Below are positions 13,101-24,290 of a stretch of DNA of 64,000 nucleotides, one piece after another. Numbering within the stretch: the first letter of the stretch is position 1; each line of letters begins with the position of its first letter. The stretch comes from Pelecanus crispus (lineage: Eukaryota > Chordata > Aves > Pelecaniformes > Pelecanidae), in the NCBI RefSeq assembly GCF_030463565.1, contig NC_134676.1, positions 27,529,228 to 27,593,227 of the forward strand, given 5' to 3'. The position numbers and the translations under genes are program-made. The notes beneath the pieces are model-generated. The model ran no database searches and was not told the DNA's origin. It was given only the letters and a program-made list of their open reading frames with translations.

Positions 13101-16100
13101 GTTCTTTTCTTACAGCAGCCAGGACTACAGCTTACAGATCCTAGAGTTATATGGCTTTCCAGATCACTTATTGAACGGCATATATCAAATAAGTTACTAC
13201 TTTTCATATCATCTACCAGCTTTACAATACAGAACTACTTAGCCATACTGGTGCAAGGAAGTCATTATTGGATATTCTCACTCCTGTAGGTATTCTTTGT
13301 AGAACAAATTTTTACTACATAAAGCAGAAGGCATCATCTTATACGGTTTATGGCACACCTCATTCAATGGAAGTTACAAACATTTATTTATTCATTTACT
13401 GCTGGAAGTGTAATATGCAGAGTTCCTAGTCTTATTTTTAATACAGTCCAACACTGAATGCTTAAAAGAAAAGTGATAATACCAATGAGAACTAGAACTT
13501 GGGGATGCTTAACTTTCTTTTTTAAACATTTGTCACCCATCTTTGCTTCATTAGACAGGTTTTGCCCTAGAGTCTCTGAAAGAAAGTTAGAAACAAAGTT
13601 TTTAAACCCTTTCTCTCAAAAATTACTTGAACTAAGAACTGAAATATTTGACACTTAAAAACATGGTGAAAATGTCTTACTACATAAGGCCTTCCTGTAT
13701 GCATAAATACATTCTTAGCTATAGCTTATCTTCCTTTTTACAGTGACCCTTCAGTACAGCAGCATTAACACTGAAAGGAGAATACAACATAGGAATGACA
13801 GAATGAAGCAATTTAAAGGGAACACCTTCTGCAGATTATCCTGAATGCAGAAGAGGTTTCATATTCAAATATCTATCAGATTTTCACTTCTAAATAGATT
13901 TAACATTACTGAAAAACTCTGCAGACCTTTTCCTCTCAGTGGTTGGACTTCAGATCCAGAAATGTTCCATGAAATAAATGTTCCCTTGTTTAAATCTGAA
14001 GTTGTTTTCTGTAGGAGGAAGCAGGACATTCAGATTCAGTGGGGTGCCAGTTTAGTAATTTTGTTCAAAGTGCATGGTGAGAATAATCTTTCTCCTAAAA
14101 TGAAGCACAAGGATAAGTAATAACTTTTTATGCATGATAAGCATCAAAAATATGAGCCTGCTGGTCTTTGCTTTTCATTTTTCTTTACCTTTGTATTTCA
14201 GTCAGAGCCTCCTGCAGTGTGCACACAATGTGATCAATAACTCAATAACTTTTTTCATGCAGTAATTATCTCTATGTGGTATTATCTGAACACTGTTTTT
14301 CTTTATTACCCAAAAGATGCAGGAGATATTTATATAACCAGCTGATCCCATTTTGGATGAAGCTGCTTCACGACAGCAGGAGAAAGTTTGTTTTAAATAG
14401 CCTTTTTAACAAATGCTGTATGGAGAACTTACCAGGCAGTACTTTTTTCTAAGGGAAAAATTATTCTCTTTTGCACTTAATACTGTATGTTTAATTAAGC
14501 ACTGAGTAAATGGAAGTGTCCTGCAACTTAACAGAGTTTTAAGCAATTATGCTAAGTGAGTGTCTTTTAATAAAAAAGCCTATTCAGAAAATAGGTACAA
14601 CTGTTCTGAAGTTCCTAGATGATGACTGGACTACTGATTTTTCAGAGTAAAGACTTATCTTAAAAAATAATGTTCTTATTTGGAATACATTCTCATTTCA
14701 TTGGCTTCCAATTTTCACAGATCGAGATCTTACAAGAGTCACAAATGATGATTCCAGACTGCCAGCGCAGATTAAAAACTGCACATGCAGAACTTACTCA
14801 ACTACTAGTAAGTATAGCACCATAACCCACTGATCAAGAAATGCTGCTGTTCCTTGATGAACTTGGATAAACATGCTTGTCTGCAGTGCAACTGCAGCAT
14901 ATTAGAACTGGGTTGAGGAATTACTTTCCATAGGTCCCAAGACTAGCATCGTATAACATACCAATATTTCATTTCAGACAACTGTCTCTGCAGGTTTGGT
15001 CTTCAGTCTATGAATAGAATATTAGAAGCTGTCTTTAAGGGAATGTACGCTCAACATACACTTATATACTGAACTATTATAATGGACTCTGAATTCCTGT
15101 GATAGTTACATGATCAGAAAAAATAGTTCACCCACATTAGGTAGCTTTCTAGATAGTGTAGATGTATATAATATGCTTGTAGTGAACTGAAATAGTCCAG
15201 ATACTTTGCTTACTACTTTTATTATGCTATGGACAAGCAACAAGACAGCTGAGTCCTTGCTGAGTACTGCTTATATGATTTATTAGTGAGGTGAGCACTA
15301 GTGCCACATTTTTAAGATAATGAATACCTGCAGGAATAAATAGTGTCTTGTACAAATAGATTCAGTGAAACTATACAAAGTTTGGAGATCATCATGCTTC
15401 TCATCGAGAATTCAGCTACACATATAAATGCTACTGTGAGGCTAAAAATACATACCCTAAATTAAGCCCCCGACATATTTGATGGCTAAAATGCAAATCC
15501 CTTCTCAAAGGAAAACTCAAGGTGTCTTAGACTCAGGTAGTATGCCTTCACTGTTTTCCAAAATAAATGCTCAGTACCTGGCAGGACTTAGGGTCCTTTT
15601 GTCATTCAGCTAGTTACTTGACAGTTCACTGGTCTAGATTTCAGTGGCATGCAGAAGTGGTGCTACTGATCCATACAGTGTGCTGTACAAACTTAAAACA
15701 AGGAATGGGGTGAGTTACTGTTGCTGTTAACAATTTGGAAGTCTTTAAGGGTTGCTTTCTGTGCTTAGCTCACCTTCAATGCTTTTATTAAGATCAACTG
15801 TATAGTAGTATTTTTTTTTTCAATTGTCAATCTGCTAAAGCTTTTTCCTAAGAGTGCTCTTGTTCTGAGGTCTGTTGTTACTGGTTTCAGTTATGCTATC
15901 CTTGGTTTTAAATATTTAACAGAATAAAATAAAGGTATGCATAGGTCAAATCTACTTACACATGACAGCCATTATCCTGGACCTTAAGTAGGACAAAAGA
16001 AATTACCTGTGCTTTGAGTCACGTAGAACTAGTGTTTTCAATAATGATATAGACCTTGTTCCGTAGAATCACAGAATGCGTTGGGTTGGAAGGGACCTTT

Positions 16101-17748
16101 AGAGGTCATCTAGTCCAGCCCCCCTGCAATAAGCAGGGACACCTTCAACTAAATCAGGTTGCTCAGAGCCCCATCCAACCTGACCCTGAATGTTTCCAGG
16201 GATGGGGCATCTATCACCTCTCTGGGCAACCTGTTCCAGTATTCCACCACCCTCATAAAACATTTCTTCCTTATATCTAGTCTGAATCTACCCTTCTTTT
16301 GTGTAAAACCATCACCCCTCGTCCTATCACTACAGGCCCTAATAAAATATCTGTCCCCATCTTTCTTATAAGTTCCCTTTAAATATGAAAAGGATGCAAT
16401 AAGGTCTCCCTGGAGCCTTCTCCAGGCTGAACAACCCCAACTCTGTGAGCCTTTTCTCACAGGAGAGGCTCCAGCCCTCGAATCATTTTGGTGGCCCTCC
16501 TCTGGACCCACTCCAACAGTTCCATGTCCTTCTTGTGCTGAGGGCACCAGTATCCCCAAGTCCTTCTCCACAGGGCTGCTCTCAATCCCTTCATCCCCCA
16601 GCCTGTCTTGGGGGTTGCCCCAACCCAGGTGCAGGACCTTGCACTTGGCCTTGTTGAACCTCATGAGGTTCACATGGGCCCACTTCTCCAGCTTGTCCAG
16701 GTCCCTCTGGATGGCATCCTGTCCCCCAGGCTTGTCAACTGCACCATTTGCTTGGTGTCATCTGCAAACTTGCTGAGGGTGCACTTGATCCCACTGTTTA
16801 TGTCATTGATGAAGATATTAAAAAGTCCTGGTCCCAGTACAGACCTCTGAGGGACACCACTTGTCACAGATCTCCATCTGCACACCGAGCTGTTGACCAC
16901 TATCCTCTGAATATGACCATCCAACCACTTCCTCATCCACCGAACAGTCCATCCATCAAATCTGTATCTCTCCAATTTAGAGAGAATGTTGTGGTGGACC
17001 ATGTCAAAGGCCTTACAGAAGTCCAGGTAGATGATATCTGTAGCTCTTCCCTTGTCCACTGATGCAGTCACTCCATCACAGAAGGCCACTAGGTTGGTCA
17101 GGCAAGACTTGCCCTTGGTGAAGCCATGCTGGCTGGCTTGAATCACCTCCCTGTCCTCCATGTGCCTTAGCATAGCTTCTAGGAGGATCTGTTCCATGAT
17201 CTTCCCAGGCACAGAGGTGAGGCTGACAGGTCAGTAGTCCCAAGGGTCCTCCTTTCTACCCTGCTTAAAAATGGGTGCAATGTTTCCCTTTTTCCAGTCA
17301 GAGGGGACTTCACCTGACTGCCATGACTTTTCAAATATATGGAGAGTGGCTTGGCAACTACATCAGCCAATTCCCTCAGGACTCTGGGATGCATCTCATC
17401 AGGTCCCATAGGCTTATGTATGTTCAGGTTCCTCAGGTGGTTTTTACAGTGGGAACAACTTTGCTCCCCCAGTCCCTGCCTTGCAGTCCATCCACTCAAG
17501 AGGTGTGAGAAGACAGGTTGCCAGTGAAGACTGAGGCCAAGAAGTTGTTGAGTACCTCACCCTTCTCCTCATCTGTTGTTACCAGTTTTTTTTTCAGTTA
17601 CCTTCTTAAATTGAATCCCATGTCAATTATTTTCAAAGTACTCAAAAATTTTGTTTTTTGATTCCAGGAAAATGAAAAAGAATTAGAAGAAGCTGAAGAG
17701 TATAAAGAAGCACGTTCCATACTGGAGTCAGTGAAGCTGGAAGCCTAG
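4051..17748 (+). CDS. TBCA: TBCA, tubulin folding cofactor A, partial (exons 2-4; start lies before the window)
   Basis: TBCA is a small cytosolic chaperone that captures beta-tubulin during folding and passes it on in the tubulin cofactor A-E pathway. Three coding pieces at 4051-4156, 14721-14807 and 17668-17748 join in frame. They give a Lys/Glu-rich helical protein containing [29 protein letters not shown] and [10 protein letters not shown] and ending SVKLEA, as TBCA does. Each internal border has a good splice site (acceptors TTGCAG, TTCACAG, ATTCCAG; donors CAG/GTAAAC, CTA/GTAAGT). The visible part encodes the last 90 or so of 108 residues; the first 18 must come from an exon left of position 1. 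Introns 2 and 3 are 10.6 and 2.9 kb. The frame is open and the invariant core is present, so I see a functional gene and not a retrocopy. Confidence 0.94.
4157..8769. other. TBCA intron 2, first part
   Basis: AT-rich intron sequence without a supported gene. Poly-A tracts occur near 6804-6813 and 6951-6960. A weak tRNA-like A-box/B-box pair lies at 7983-8046 and is described among the findings. Confidence 0.55.
8770..9263 (+). mobile_element. possible degenerate LTR of an endogenous retrovirus
   Basis: The stretch starts TGTCATGTT and has a TATAAAA box at 9020-9026. This is followed by a GC-mixed section with a C-run (CTTCCCCCCCATTGGGAC) of the kind seen in the R/U5 part of avian LTRs. The start and the layout of promoter-like motifs suggest a solo LTR on the + strand. 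I could not find a target-site duplication or a sure 3' end, so the boundaries, especially the right one, are guesses. Confidence 0.3.
9436..9453 (+). repeat. poly-G run (18 G)
   Basis: Eighteen consecutive G in TBCA intron 2, preceded by a C/A-rich section. It is a simple repeat likely to vary in length between individuals and to cause sequencing errors. It could fold as a G-quadruplex in the sense transcript. Confidence 0.9.
9454..11575. other. TBCA intron 2, middle part
   Basis: No supported gene. A short alternating TA/TG stretch occurs near 10957-10994. Several 60-90 codon frames are open on both strands but show no family resemblance. Confidence 0.5.
11576..11987 (-). mobile_element. 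CR1 LINE fragment, same subfamily as the copy at 803
   Basis: The minus strand encodes the last part of CR1 ORF2 ([20 protein letters not shown], then [20 protein letters not shown] and [18 protein letters not shown]), almost the same as the copy at 803-1713. The 3' tail CATAGAAT is at 11576-11583. Truncation falls after the TTCCCTCAGCTG section at about 11987. The frame is open across 11676-11969, which suggests limited divergence. Confidence 0.93.
11988..14720. other. TBCA intron 2, last part
   Basis: AT-rich intron sequence up to the exon 3 acceptor. No gene, RNA or clear repeat is visible. Confidence 0.55.
14721..14807 (+). CDS. TBCA: TBCA exon 3
   Basis: This 87-base exon (29 codons, phase 0 on both sides) lies between TTTTCACAG and GTAAGTAT. 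It encodes [20 protein letters not shown] followed by AHAELTQLL. The [10 protein letters not shown] stretch is the most recognisable TBCA signature. It follows exon 2 in frame (KKQ then IEILQES). Confidence 0.92.
14808..16063. other. TBCA intron 3, first part
   Basis: AT-rich intron sequence between exon 3 and a long CR1 insertion. Nothing else is recognisable apart from a T10 run near 15811. Confidence 0.55.
16064..17586 (-). mobile_element. CR1 LINE, older subfamily, 1.5 kb, with broken ORF2
   Basis: The minus strand carries ORF2 in three frames (17499-17179, 17212-16670, 16673-16149). Visible parts are [17 protein letters not shown], motif A (YLDFCKAFD), motif B ([20 protein letters not shown], Gly to Arg after PQ), and motif C FADD at 16768-16757. 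The C-terminal parts [14 protein letters not shown] and [18 protein letters not shown] follow. The 3' tail at 16064 carries AGAATCACAGAAT and GGGTTGGAAGGGACC. Compared with the copy at 803, about 56 codons between EKDLGILV and the PQxKKD-type segment are missing, which is an internal deletion near 16545. The frameshifts and this deletion show a dead copy, older than the copies at 803 and 11576. Confidence 0.95.
17668..17748 (+). CDS. TBCA: TBCA exon 4 (last coding exon)
   Basis: This 81-base coding part starts after TTGATTCCAG. It encodes [20 protein letters not shown] then SVKLEA and a TAG stop at 17746-17748. The C-terminus matches the TBCA family end. A CR1 element stops at about 17586, so the acceptor and its pyrimidine tract sit in only 82 bp of non-CR1 sequence. 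Confidence 0.93.
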   Translation, partial: ENEKELEEAEEYKEARSILESVKLEA

Positions 17749-17995
17749 AAGTTTTTCAGTACTCTCTTTATATGCATTAGCACTGGGTCCATTCCACACT
17801 TTCATTTGACTATGGCTCTATTACTATTGTTGACTTGCTAAGGTTCCCTTTACGCAAACTGGCCTTTCTTTAACTGCAAGATGAATCAAATAACGTTCTG
17901 AAACATCTGTATGTTCCATATTCAGGCAATATAGAAATGTTTCCAGTTAACCTGAATTACAAAAAGAAAAAATAAAGCTGATTCAATGTAAGTGT
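17749..17995 (+). terminator. TBCA: TBCA 3' UTR with polyadenylation signal
   Basis: About 220 bases of AT-rich sequence follow the stop codon. A canonical AATAAA lies at 17971-17976 in an A-rich context, with the expected cleavage site 10-30 bases further on. A second AATAAA lies near 18087. This is the first good signal after the stop and gives a short 3' UTR, which is usual for TBCA. The exact cleavage site is not visible. Confidence 0.6.
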
Positions 17996-18107
17996 AATAG
18001 CATAATAACTAATATGCAGAACTTAATCTGAACAATTCAGGCTAAGAAACAAAGCTTAGCTATGTGTAAGGAATGCAAGGCACCAATAAATACTTTAGGA
18101 TGAAACA

Positions 18108-18180
18108 GAATCATAGAATGGTTTTGGTTGCAAGGGACCTTAAACATTCTTCTAGTTCCGACCCCCCTGCCATAGGCTTT
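18108..18180 (-). mobile_element. CR1 3' tail fragment
   Basis: AGAATCATAGAATGG followed by GCAAGGGACCTTAAA and a GACCCCCCTGCC-like section matches the 3' end of CR1 in minus orientation. It is only about 70 bases long and lies just after the TBCA polyadenylation signal. Confidence 0.75.
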
Positions 18181-18236
18181 AGAAGCACCTTATATCTGAA
18201 ATAATTTCAAGCCATTATAGCATAACAATCTGTACT

Positions 18237-18292
18237 GAAAAAGATGGACTAGATGACCCTTCCAAGTCACCCATCTTTTTTCTATGATGCAA
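18237..18292 (+). mobile_element. CR1 3' tail fragment, opposite orientation
   Basis: GATGGACTAGATGACCCTTCC followed by TTCTATGATGCAAT resembles the + orientation CR1 3' end (GGACTAGATGACC ... TTCCAA ... TTCTATGATTC). The fragment is short and diverged. Confidence 0.5.
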
Positions 18293-18325
18293 TTTATCTG
18301 TCATTTTATCAAGTATGTACTCCTT

Positions 18326-18433
18326 AGAATCACAGAATCATTTAGGTTGAAAAAGACCTTTAAGATCATCCAGTCCATTAACCTAACACTACCAAGTCCA
18401 CCACTAAACCAATTAAACCAATTAAGGGTAGAG
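18326..18433 (-). mobile_element. CR1 3' tail fragment
   Basis: AGAATCACAGAATCATTTAG, AAAAGACCTTTAAGATCATC and the CCAGTCCATTAACCTA section match the 3' UTR of the CR1 copies at 803 and 11576. It is truncated after the AATTAAGGGTAGA section, and ACCAATTAA is locally duplicated. Confidence 0.8.
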
Positions 18434-21400
18434 TAAATTGTTTATCTTTTGAGCCCAGGACAGAATTAAGAGCTGATTCCAAATCTTTCTCAGTTTGCCG
18501 GGGGTTGGTTTGTAGAGCCCAATTCACAGAATTACTATTGATCAAAATTCTGTTAACTTTTTCAGGAAATAAAATTTAGCAGCTGAGTAGTATGTTGTCA
18601 GTTGGATCTGCTGGTAAGAGTTCTGGACTGAATGCTTTTCCAGAAAGCGCCTTGGCCTAAGTGAGGGTTTTTGTTTTTTTGGTTTTTTTTTTTTGAACAA
18701 ACTTCAAACCCCAGAAGATGAAAGAGAACTAATGGGTGAGGGAACAATGCTTAATCTGCTTGGAAGACCATTAAAACATGTACAAAAGCTGTGGTTCTTT
18801 CAGAATAGCTTCTCTAAACAGTAAACAGTAAGCTCTGCTGATGAACAAGAAAGCTTTTTACATTAGTTTTTCTAGTCTGAAAGTGTTCTGGCATGTTCCT
18901 TAAAGGCAACACAAAGCACAGTGTATCTTTTGTGTGGTGCTATATTGAATACTCTTTAATAAATTTTTTTGTTAATTTGCCTGAGTTTGGGTAAACTGCA
19001 GTTTCAGTACCTCTATTTGTGTACCTTAAGCACATTGAGAGTAATAAGTCTGCTTCTCCATCACTCCTAAGTGGTGTTCCACAAGATTTCTCATTGACTG
19101 CAGAAGAATCTACTTTTGAATGGACCCCAGACCTGTACTAGACAGTGCTAAGAGGTGAAACCTTTTGTGACACTACTGCGGTTTCATAGGAGTACACGCA
19201 CACCTTCTTACCAGCATCGTGTCCTAGGCACGTAACTGCCAAACAGATACTGCCCTGGTTCACAGCACAAATTAGCTGCTATTGAGGGGAATATCTGTCT
19301 TTGAATACTCATTTCAGCCAGCTTCTTCTATGCACCTTCCCCAGGAAAGGTAGCTGGAATGGACAAAGCAGATTGCATGTCTTAGCTGACCAGCTGCAGT
19401 CAGCGTAACAGTAACTCTATGCTTGCGGCCATTGAGTGGAACGTGGTGAATAAATGCTGAGCTGAAAAGGAGGTGTGGGGAAGTGTCAAGGCTGCTGGGT
19501 AAAACAATTTAAAATAAAAATTGCTCTTTAGAAGAAAGAACACACACTTCTGGAAAACAAATCCACAGAAAAATGATGCACAGTTGCCGAGTACCCCAAG
19601 AAATACAGGTCAGCATGAAAGCTAAACAGAGGCGTGACCTGTAGTGGCTGAAGGGAAGTAGCATTGTGGTATGGCTTAAGGTGGCACTTAAAGGTGCATG
19701 GGACTGAGTAGCTACCCTATAAACCAGACTCCAGGGAAAAGTTTCTTCGTGCAATAGTTTCTAGGGTGGAATCATTTCTCATGTTTGCCTAATACTTCTC
19801 CATCCAAGCTGTTTTCTAGCTCCCTCCGACTGCATCATGACCAAGATGATACTCTCCCCTAACCACTTCTTCCCTCTAAGTTCTCCAAAAGACTGAGCAT
19901 GTTCTGTTGTACAGAAAAGAGCCATTCAGATAAAAAAAAGCCATGCAGATAACTAATTACTCATGCAAGCAGAACAGTTGATCCAGTGATAGATTATGGT
20001 AGACTGCATGTTTCCAGCAGTGCTCTAAGTGGCCAGATGCAAATTATTCATAAAGATGATTATTTTTGCTGACAAAACATTTATCATTTAGACTGGATCC
20101 AAGTTCCATAGCAAAGTAAAATATGGAAAATTTAGCAGAAGCAGTAGTAATGTTACTACCCTCTCAGATCCCAAACTCAAAAGGCAGTAGCACATCAGGT
20201 GATACCATGTTCTTTCTAATTTTAAGGTTATCTACTCTCTTTGGAGATACATAGTCTGCATTAGCGGATACAAGAGACCATCCCAAAAAAGAAAAATCCT
20301 GTAGGCAACATTTTTTTACCTCTGTCCTCTTTGAATCTTGTCACTAGCTTTACTGATGTCTTTCAAAGTCTACCTAAGATTGATGAGCTGTATTTACCTT
20401 TTCATATGATTATACATGTTAATTTATCATTCAGTTTTCATGCTGCACCCTTATCATGAATGTATTTGTACACCCTGGACAGAGGTACTATCCTTTCAAT
20501 TATACCTCTCTTGCTGGCAGAATATGTTTAAGAAGTTTCTCAATTACTTGCCAGTTGAACAAAGCATTTGTTTTACTGAGAGGTCACAGCAGAACAGGAG
20601 CCCAGATAACACCCTGACTGAAGAAACAAAAGAGGTGATTTGAGAAGAAAAAGGCAGACTGAAAATAACAATTGGGAACTAAGTTATTATTTTAAGTTTG
20701 TGCCCATTGCTCTGATCACATGCTTGCTAGCTACTACCTGCTTTTAGGTTTACCCTTGCACTATTTATGTTCTTGCCCTTTGATTCAGAAGATGTGCCGC
20801 ATCTGAAATATAACTACAAAACAAACTTGGTACCTTCACCTGGAAACTAGTATTTCTTAAGTCCTCAAGTTATACTGTATAATCAAAACTGAAGGTAGAG
20901 TCAAAACTCTTGTCCTCTAACTTGAACTTCTTCCTTCACTTGAAAAACTTCCACAACACTCAAGTAATTTCTTATAACTGGCTAATGTACAGTCCAGTTG
21001 CTTTTGTTATGTTACTAAAAATGTTTTAATTAATACAGAGCATTCTCTTACCCCACAATAATTTCTCCAAAGATTCAAGGGTAAGTTTCTTATATTCATA
21101 AAAGTAACCATGATTCTAAAACAATGTTTCTGACAGGCCTCTAATATAACACATCTCAAAAGTCCCTCAAAATAGTCTGCATGAAAAGCAAACCTTGCAA
21201 TTTATTAGCACCATCTTTTGGGTTGTTGTTTTATGGTGTTAATGTTCTGGGAGCGAGATCCAGGAAAAGAACTTAACCTTCTTCTGAAAACCACAGGTTG
21301 TAGCTGAATATTTAAGAGGAGGATCCAAGACACATCCACGCTTCATCACGAACCATAGGAAGCCACAAATCCCTTCCTCACCTCTATTCTTCTGGCTGTA

Positions 21401-22413
21401 ATTGCAGTAACTAAGCCACATCTCTCTCTGTCTGGGATTTGCAACCCTGAACCTCTGTTTAGAATCCAGTGTCTACGTTGGTTATTTCTTCTAAAACACA
21501 AGCAGAGGAAACAGCTGCCACTGCATCCTTTTACCCTTTAATTTATTAGCTAAACAGGTACCACTTCCTTGAAATACGGAAATCTTCTTATAATTGGCCA
21601 CACTATACTAGAGACCAACCAACGCCACAAATAACTGAAATTTTATACTCAAACCAATAAATCTTGGAATGACTTAAGGAGTATGGGGAGCACAGTCTGG
21701 TCCAACAGCACTTGCACAGGGAGCATCACTATGCACAGGTCATTCCTGGCCATAGCTTACTAGCATAAAAGGGAAGAGACTGAGTAATGTATTTTTTTCC
21801 AAACAAAATATTGCTCATTAAGTTGAATTAGCTGAATTTCACGAAGATCACACAGCATAGGTTAAAAGGAGATTTATCCACTGAAACACAGTTTCAGAAG
21901 GGACAGAGTGTGTATCAGGTCCAAGACTTAAGTTAACATCCAACAGAATACGCCTGTAGGCACATGACTGGCTACAAAAAAGGACTACAAGGTACATCTT
22001 CAGGCAGGAGGCTCCAACATCCTTAAAGAGGAGGGAAGAACTGACTGCATAGTTATTTTGGGTTAAATCCACAAAAACAATAAAGGTGGCACAGCACATC
22101 CCTTTCAGAAGTCCTGCTAAATGCCTTGAGGTAGGAAGAGGGGACTGACTGCAGAATGCAGAGCCAATTAGCGCAGTGCCACTGAATCCAAGGGCAAGCA
22201 AGCATTTCATAAATGTCTAATGCTCATGGATCTGCAGAATATAATGTACCCCATGCTACAAATGCTTCCAACACGCTCCATATTTTGACTTTCAGGCAAG
22301 GGAAAAGTTCGGGCTTTCAGAATAGCATTCACAAAAGACAATAAACTAAGCAAGAAATTTCTAGCCAGCAGGAAATGCCAAGATTAGGAGTAGGAAAAGA
22401 AAGCCTTTATCTG
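18434..22413. other. intergenic TBCA-OTP, first part
   Basis: Moderately AT-rich sequence with T-runs near 18669-18694. No gene is supported on either strand. The 120-codon minus frame at 21848-22210 has no family resemblance. Confidence 0.5.
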
Positions 22414-22959
22414 TGTCCTAGTTTAAACTGGGATAGAGTTAATTTTCTCCCTAGTAGCTGATACAGTGCTGTATTTTGGATTTAGTATACGCATAATGTT
22501 GATAACACATTGATGTTGTAGCTGTTGCTAAGTAGTGCTGACACTAGGTGACTTTTCAGCTTCTCTTGCTCTACTGAGTGAGAAGGCTGGAGATGCACAA
22601 GAAGCTGGGATGGGGCACAGCCAGGACAGCTGTCACAAACTGGCCAAAGGAATATGCCATACCATATGACATCGTTCTCAGTATATAAACTAGGGGAAAG
22701 CTGGCTGGGGGAGAGCTGCTCAGGAACTGGCTGGGCATTGGTCAGCAGGTGGTGAGAAATGCCATTATGCATCATTTATTTTGTATATTCTTCTATCATT
22801 ATTAATATTTTCCCTTCCTTCTCAGTCCTATTAAACTGTCATTATCTCAACCCATGAGTCTTACTTCCCCCCCGTGATTCTCTCCCCCATCCCACTGGGG
22901 CAGGGGAGCAAGTGAGCAGCTGTGTGGTGTTTAGCTGTCTGCCAGGTTAAACCACGACA
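22414..22959 (+). mobile_element. solo LTR of an avian endogenous retrovirus
   Basis: A 546-base element begins TGTCCTAG and ends ACGACA, so it has TG...CA ends within a TGTC/GACA terminal inverted repeat. It is flanked by ATCTG (22409-22413) and ATCTA (22960-22964), a 5-base target duplication with one mismatch. Inside are a TATATAAA box at 22683-22690 and an ATTAAA signal at 22830-22835, placed as in a + strand LTR. The start (GTTTAAACTGGGATAGAG) and end (GGTTAAACCACGACA) resemble a common bird LTR family. A 5-base duplication is more usual in ERVL-like elements, but the class is inference. No viral coding region is present. Confidence 0.88.
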
Positions 22960-23899
22960 ATCTACCATCTAGAAGACCTGTTTCCAAATCCTTTCTGCTT
23001 AACCTAAGGAAGAGGCTTGAATCCAGATCTGCCAGTTAAAAAACCCAAAACACACAGAGCTGCTTTATTTCCTTAGAATAATGTACTGTTTCGGCAACCC
23101 ACGTCCTGCACCTCTGGGTGAAAGCCTTCAACTCTGAGCTGCAGTCAATCTCCCACACTCCTGTAACACTGACTGAACTGGCTTTAAAAGCCCAGACTGA
23201 GAACTCTCCCGCAGAATTCCTAGCAGCCACAGTACAAAACATTTTCTTGGGGGCAGGGAGCAGAATTCAAGTCCTTGGTCTAAATCAAGCAAGCAGAGGT
23301 GTTCCAATCAAGGAAAATGCTTAACTGCTGGGCAATACCTGCCACTCATACCTAACAGACTGGGGTCCTCAGAATTATCACATTAGTTGGACAGGTGGGT
23401 GCACAGCCTCTTACACTGGGTAGTTACCAAGAATTTACTACTAAGATCAAATGGTTTAACCACCCCAAAAGGTGCAGTCCTGTTCAACTGACCTGTATGG
23501 CTAGACGTGAAAGAGGAAGTGTGTGTATTAAATATGTGGCTCTTTAAATATTAAATACAAGGCTGTCCAGTATCTTGAAGGACAAGATTAGAAATCAAAA
23601 GGTTTCTGACAAATTGGACGAAGTTTAGAAAAAAAATGCATTTCAGTAAGAACTTATTTAAATAAGGAAAAATGCAAACTCTCACATGGCAACAGAAATT
23701 ATCTGCTGCACAAACACAGGAAAAGGTAAAAGCTATACAGCATTTCTGAAAGAGATGTAAGGGTTTTAGTGAATTATATGCAAATACTAGCCTAGCTCAC
23801 AAGACATGGGTGACAGCCCTTACGCTCTCTTTCATATTTGTAAAGCATCTACAAACATTATCACAGCTAGAATCTATGACTAAAGGAATGAACAAATGG
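22960..23899. other. intergenic, nothing recognised
   Basis: Unique-looking sequence between the solo LTR and an old CR1 copy. No gene or RNA is supported. Confidence 0.5.
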
Positions 23900-24290
23900 G
23901 GAAGATTCAGAGGAAAACAGTGAAAGCTACCAAAAAGACTGAAAAATGGTCTCTAAGAAAGCTGGAACAAATCCAGATGTTCTAGACTGGAGAACACTGA
24001 GGGTGGTAATGGTGATAGTCTTCAAGCATATACAAGATTATGGAGGAAATCCAATCTTTTGCTTGGCAGAAAGAATTAAGATGCAATAGGCTTCAGTTCC
24101 AATAAGGAAAAAAAAAAGTTGGAAGGGTTCCTCCCTCCTCAGAAAATGACTTAAGACAAATCAACCTCTGGAACAGATTGCCCAAGGAGGCTGCCAGAGA
24201 TGCATTCCTAGAGGTCTTCTCTTGACCAGGCAGTTCTGTCACATGTGACACAGGAAGAGCTGATCCTGCTTCATACTTATGCATTAGGGA
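23900..24290 (+). mobile_element. old, diverged CR1-like fragment
   Basis: The sequence follows the order of the CR1 ORF2 end on the + strand, with many changes. A CTGGAGAACACTGAGGG-type section, where younger copies encode [10 protein letters not shown], is followed by an A-rich ATAAGGAAAAA stretch. After that comes TGGAACAGATTGCCCAAGG, which corresponds to WNRLP. The edges are not clear. Confidence 0.55.

Noticed and set aside
21848..22210. 120-codon minus-strand frame
   Set aside because: It has no recognisable family, no splice context and chance length.
22482..22775. 97-codon minus frame
   Set aside because: It lies within the solo LTR, antisense to it.
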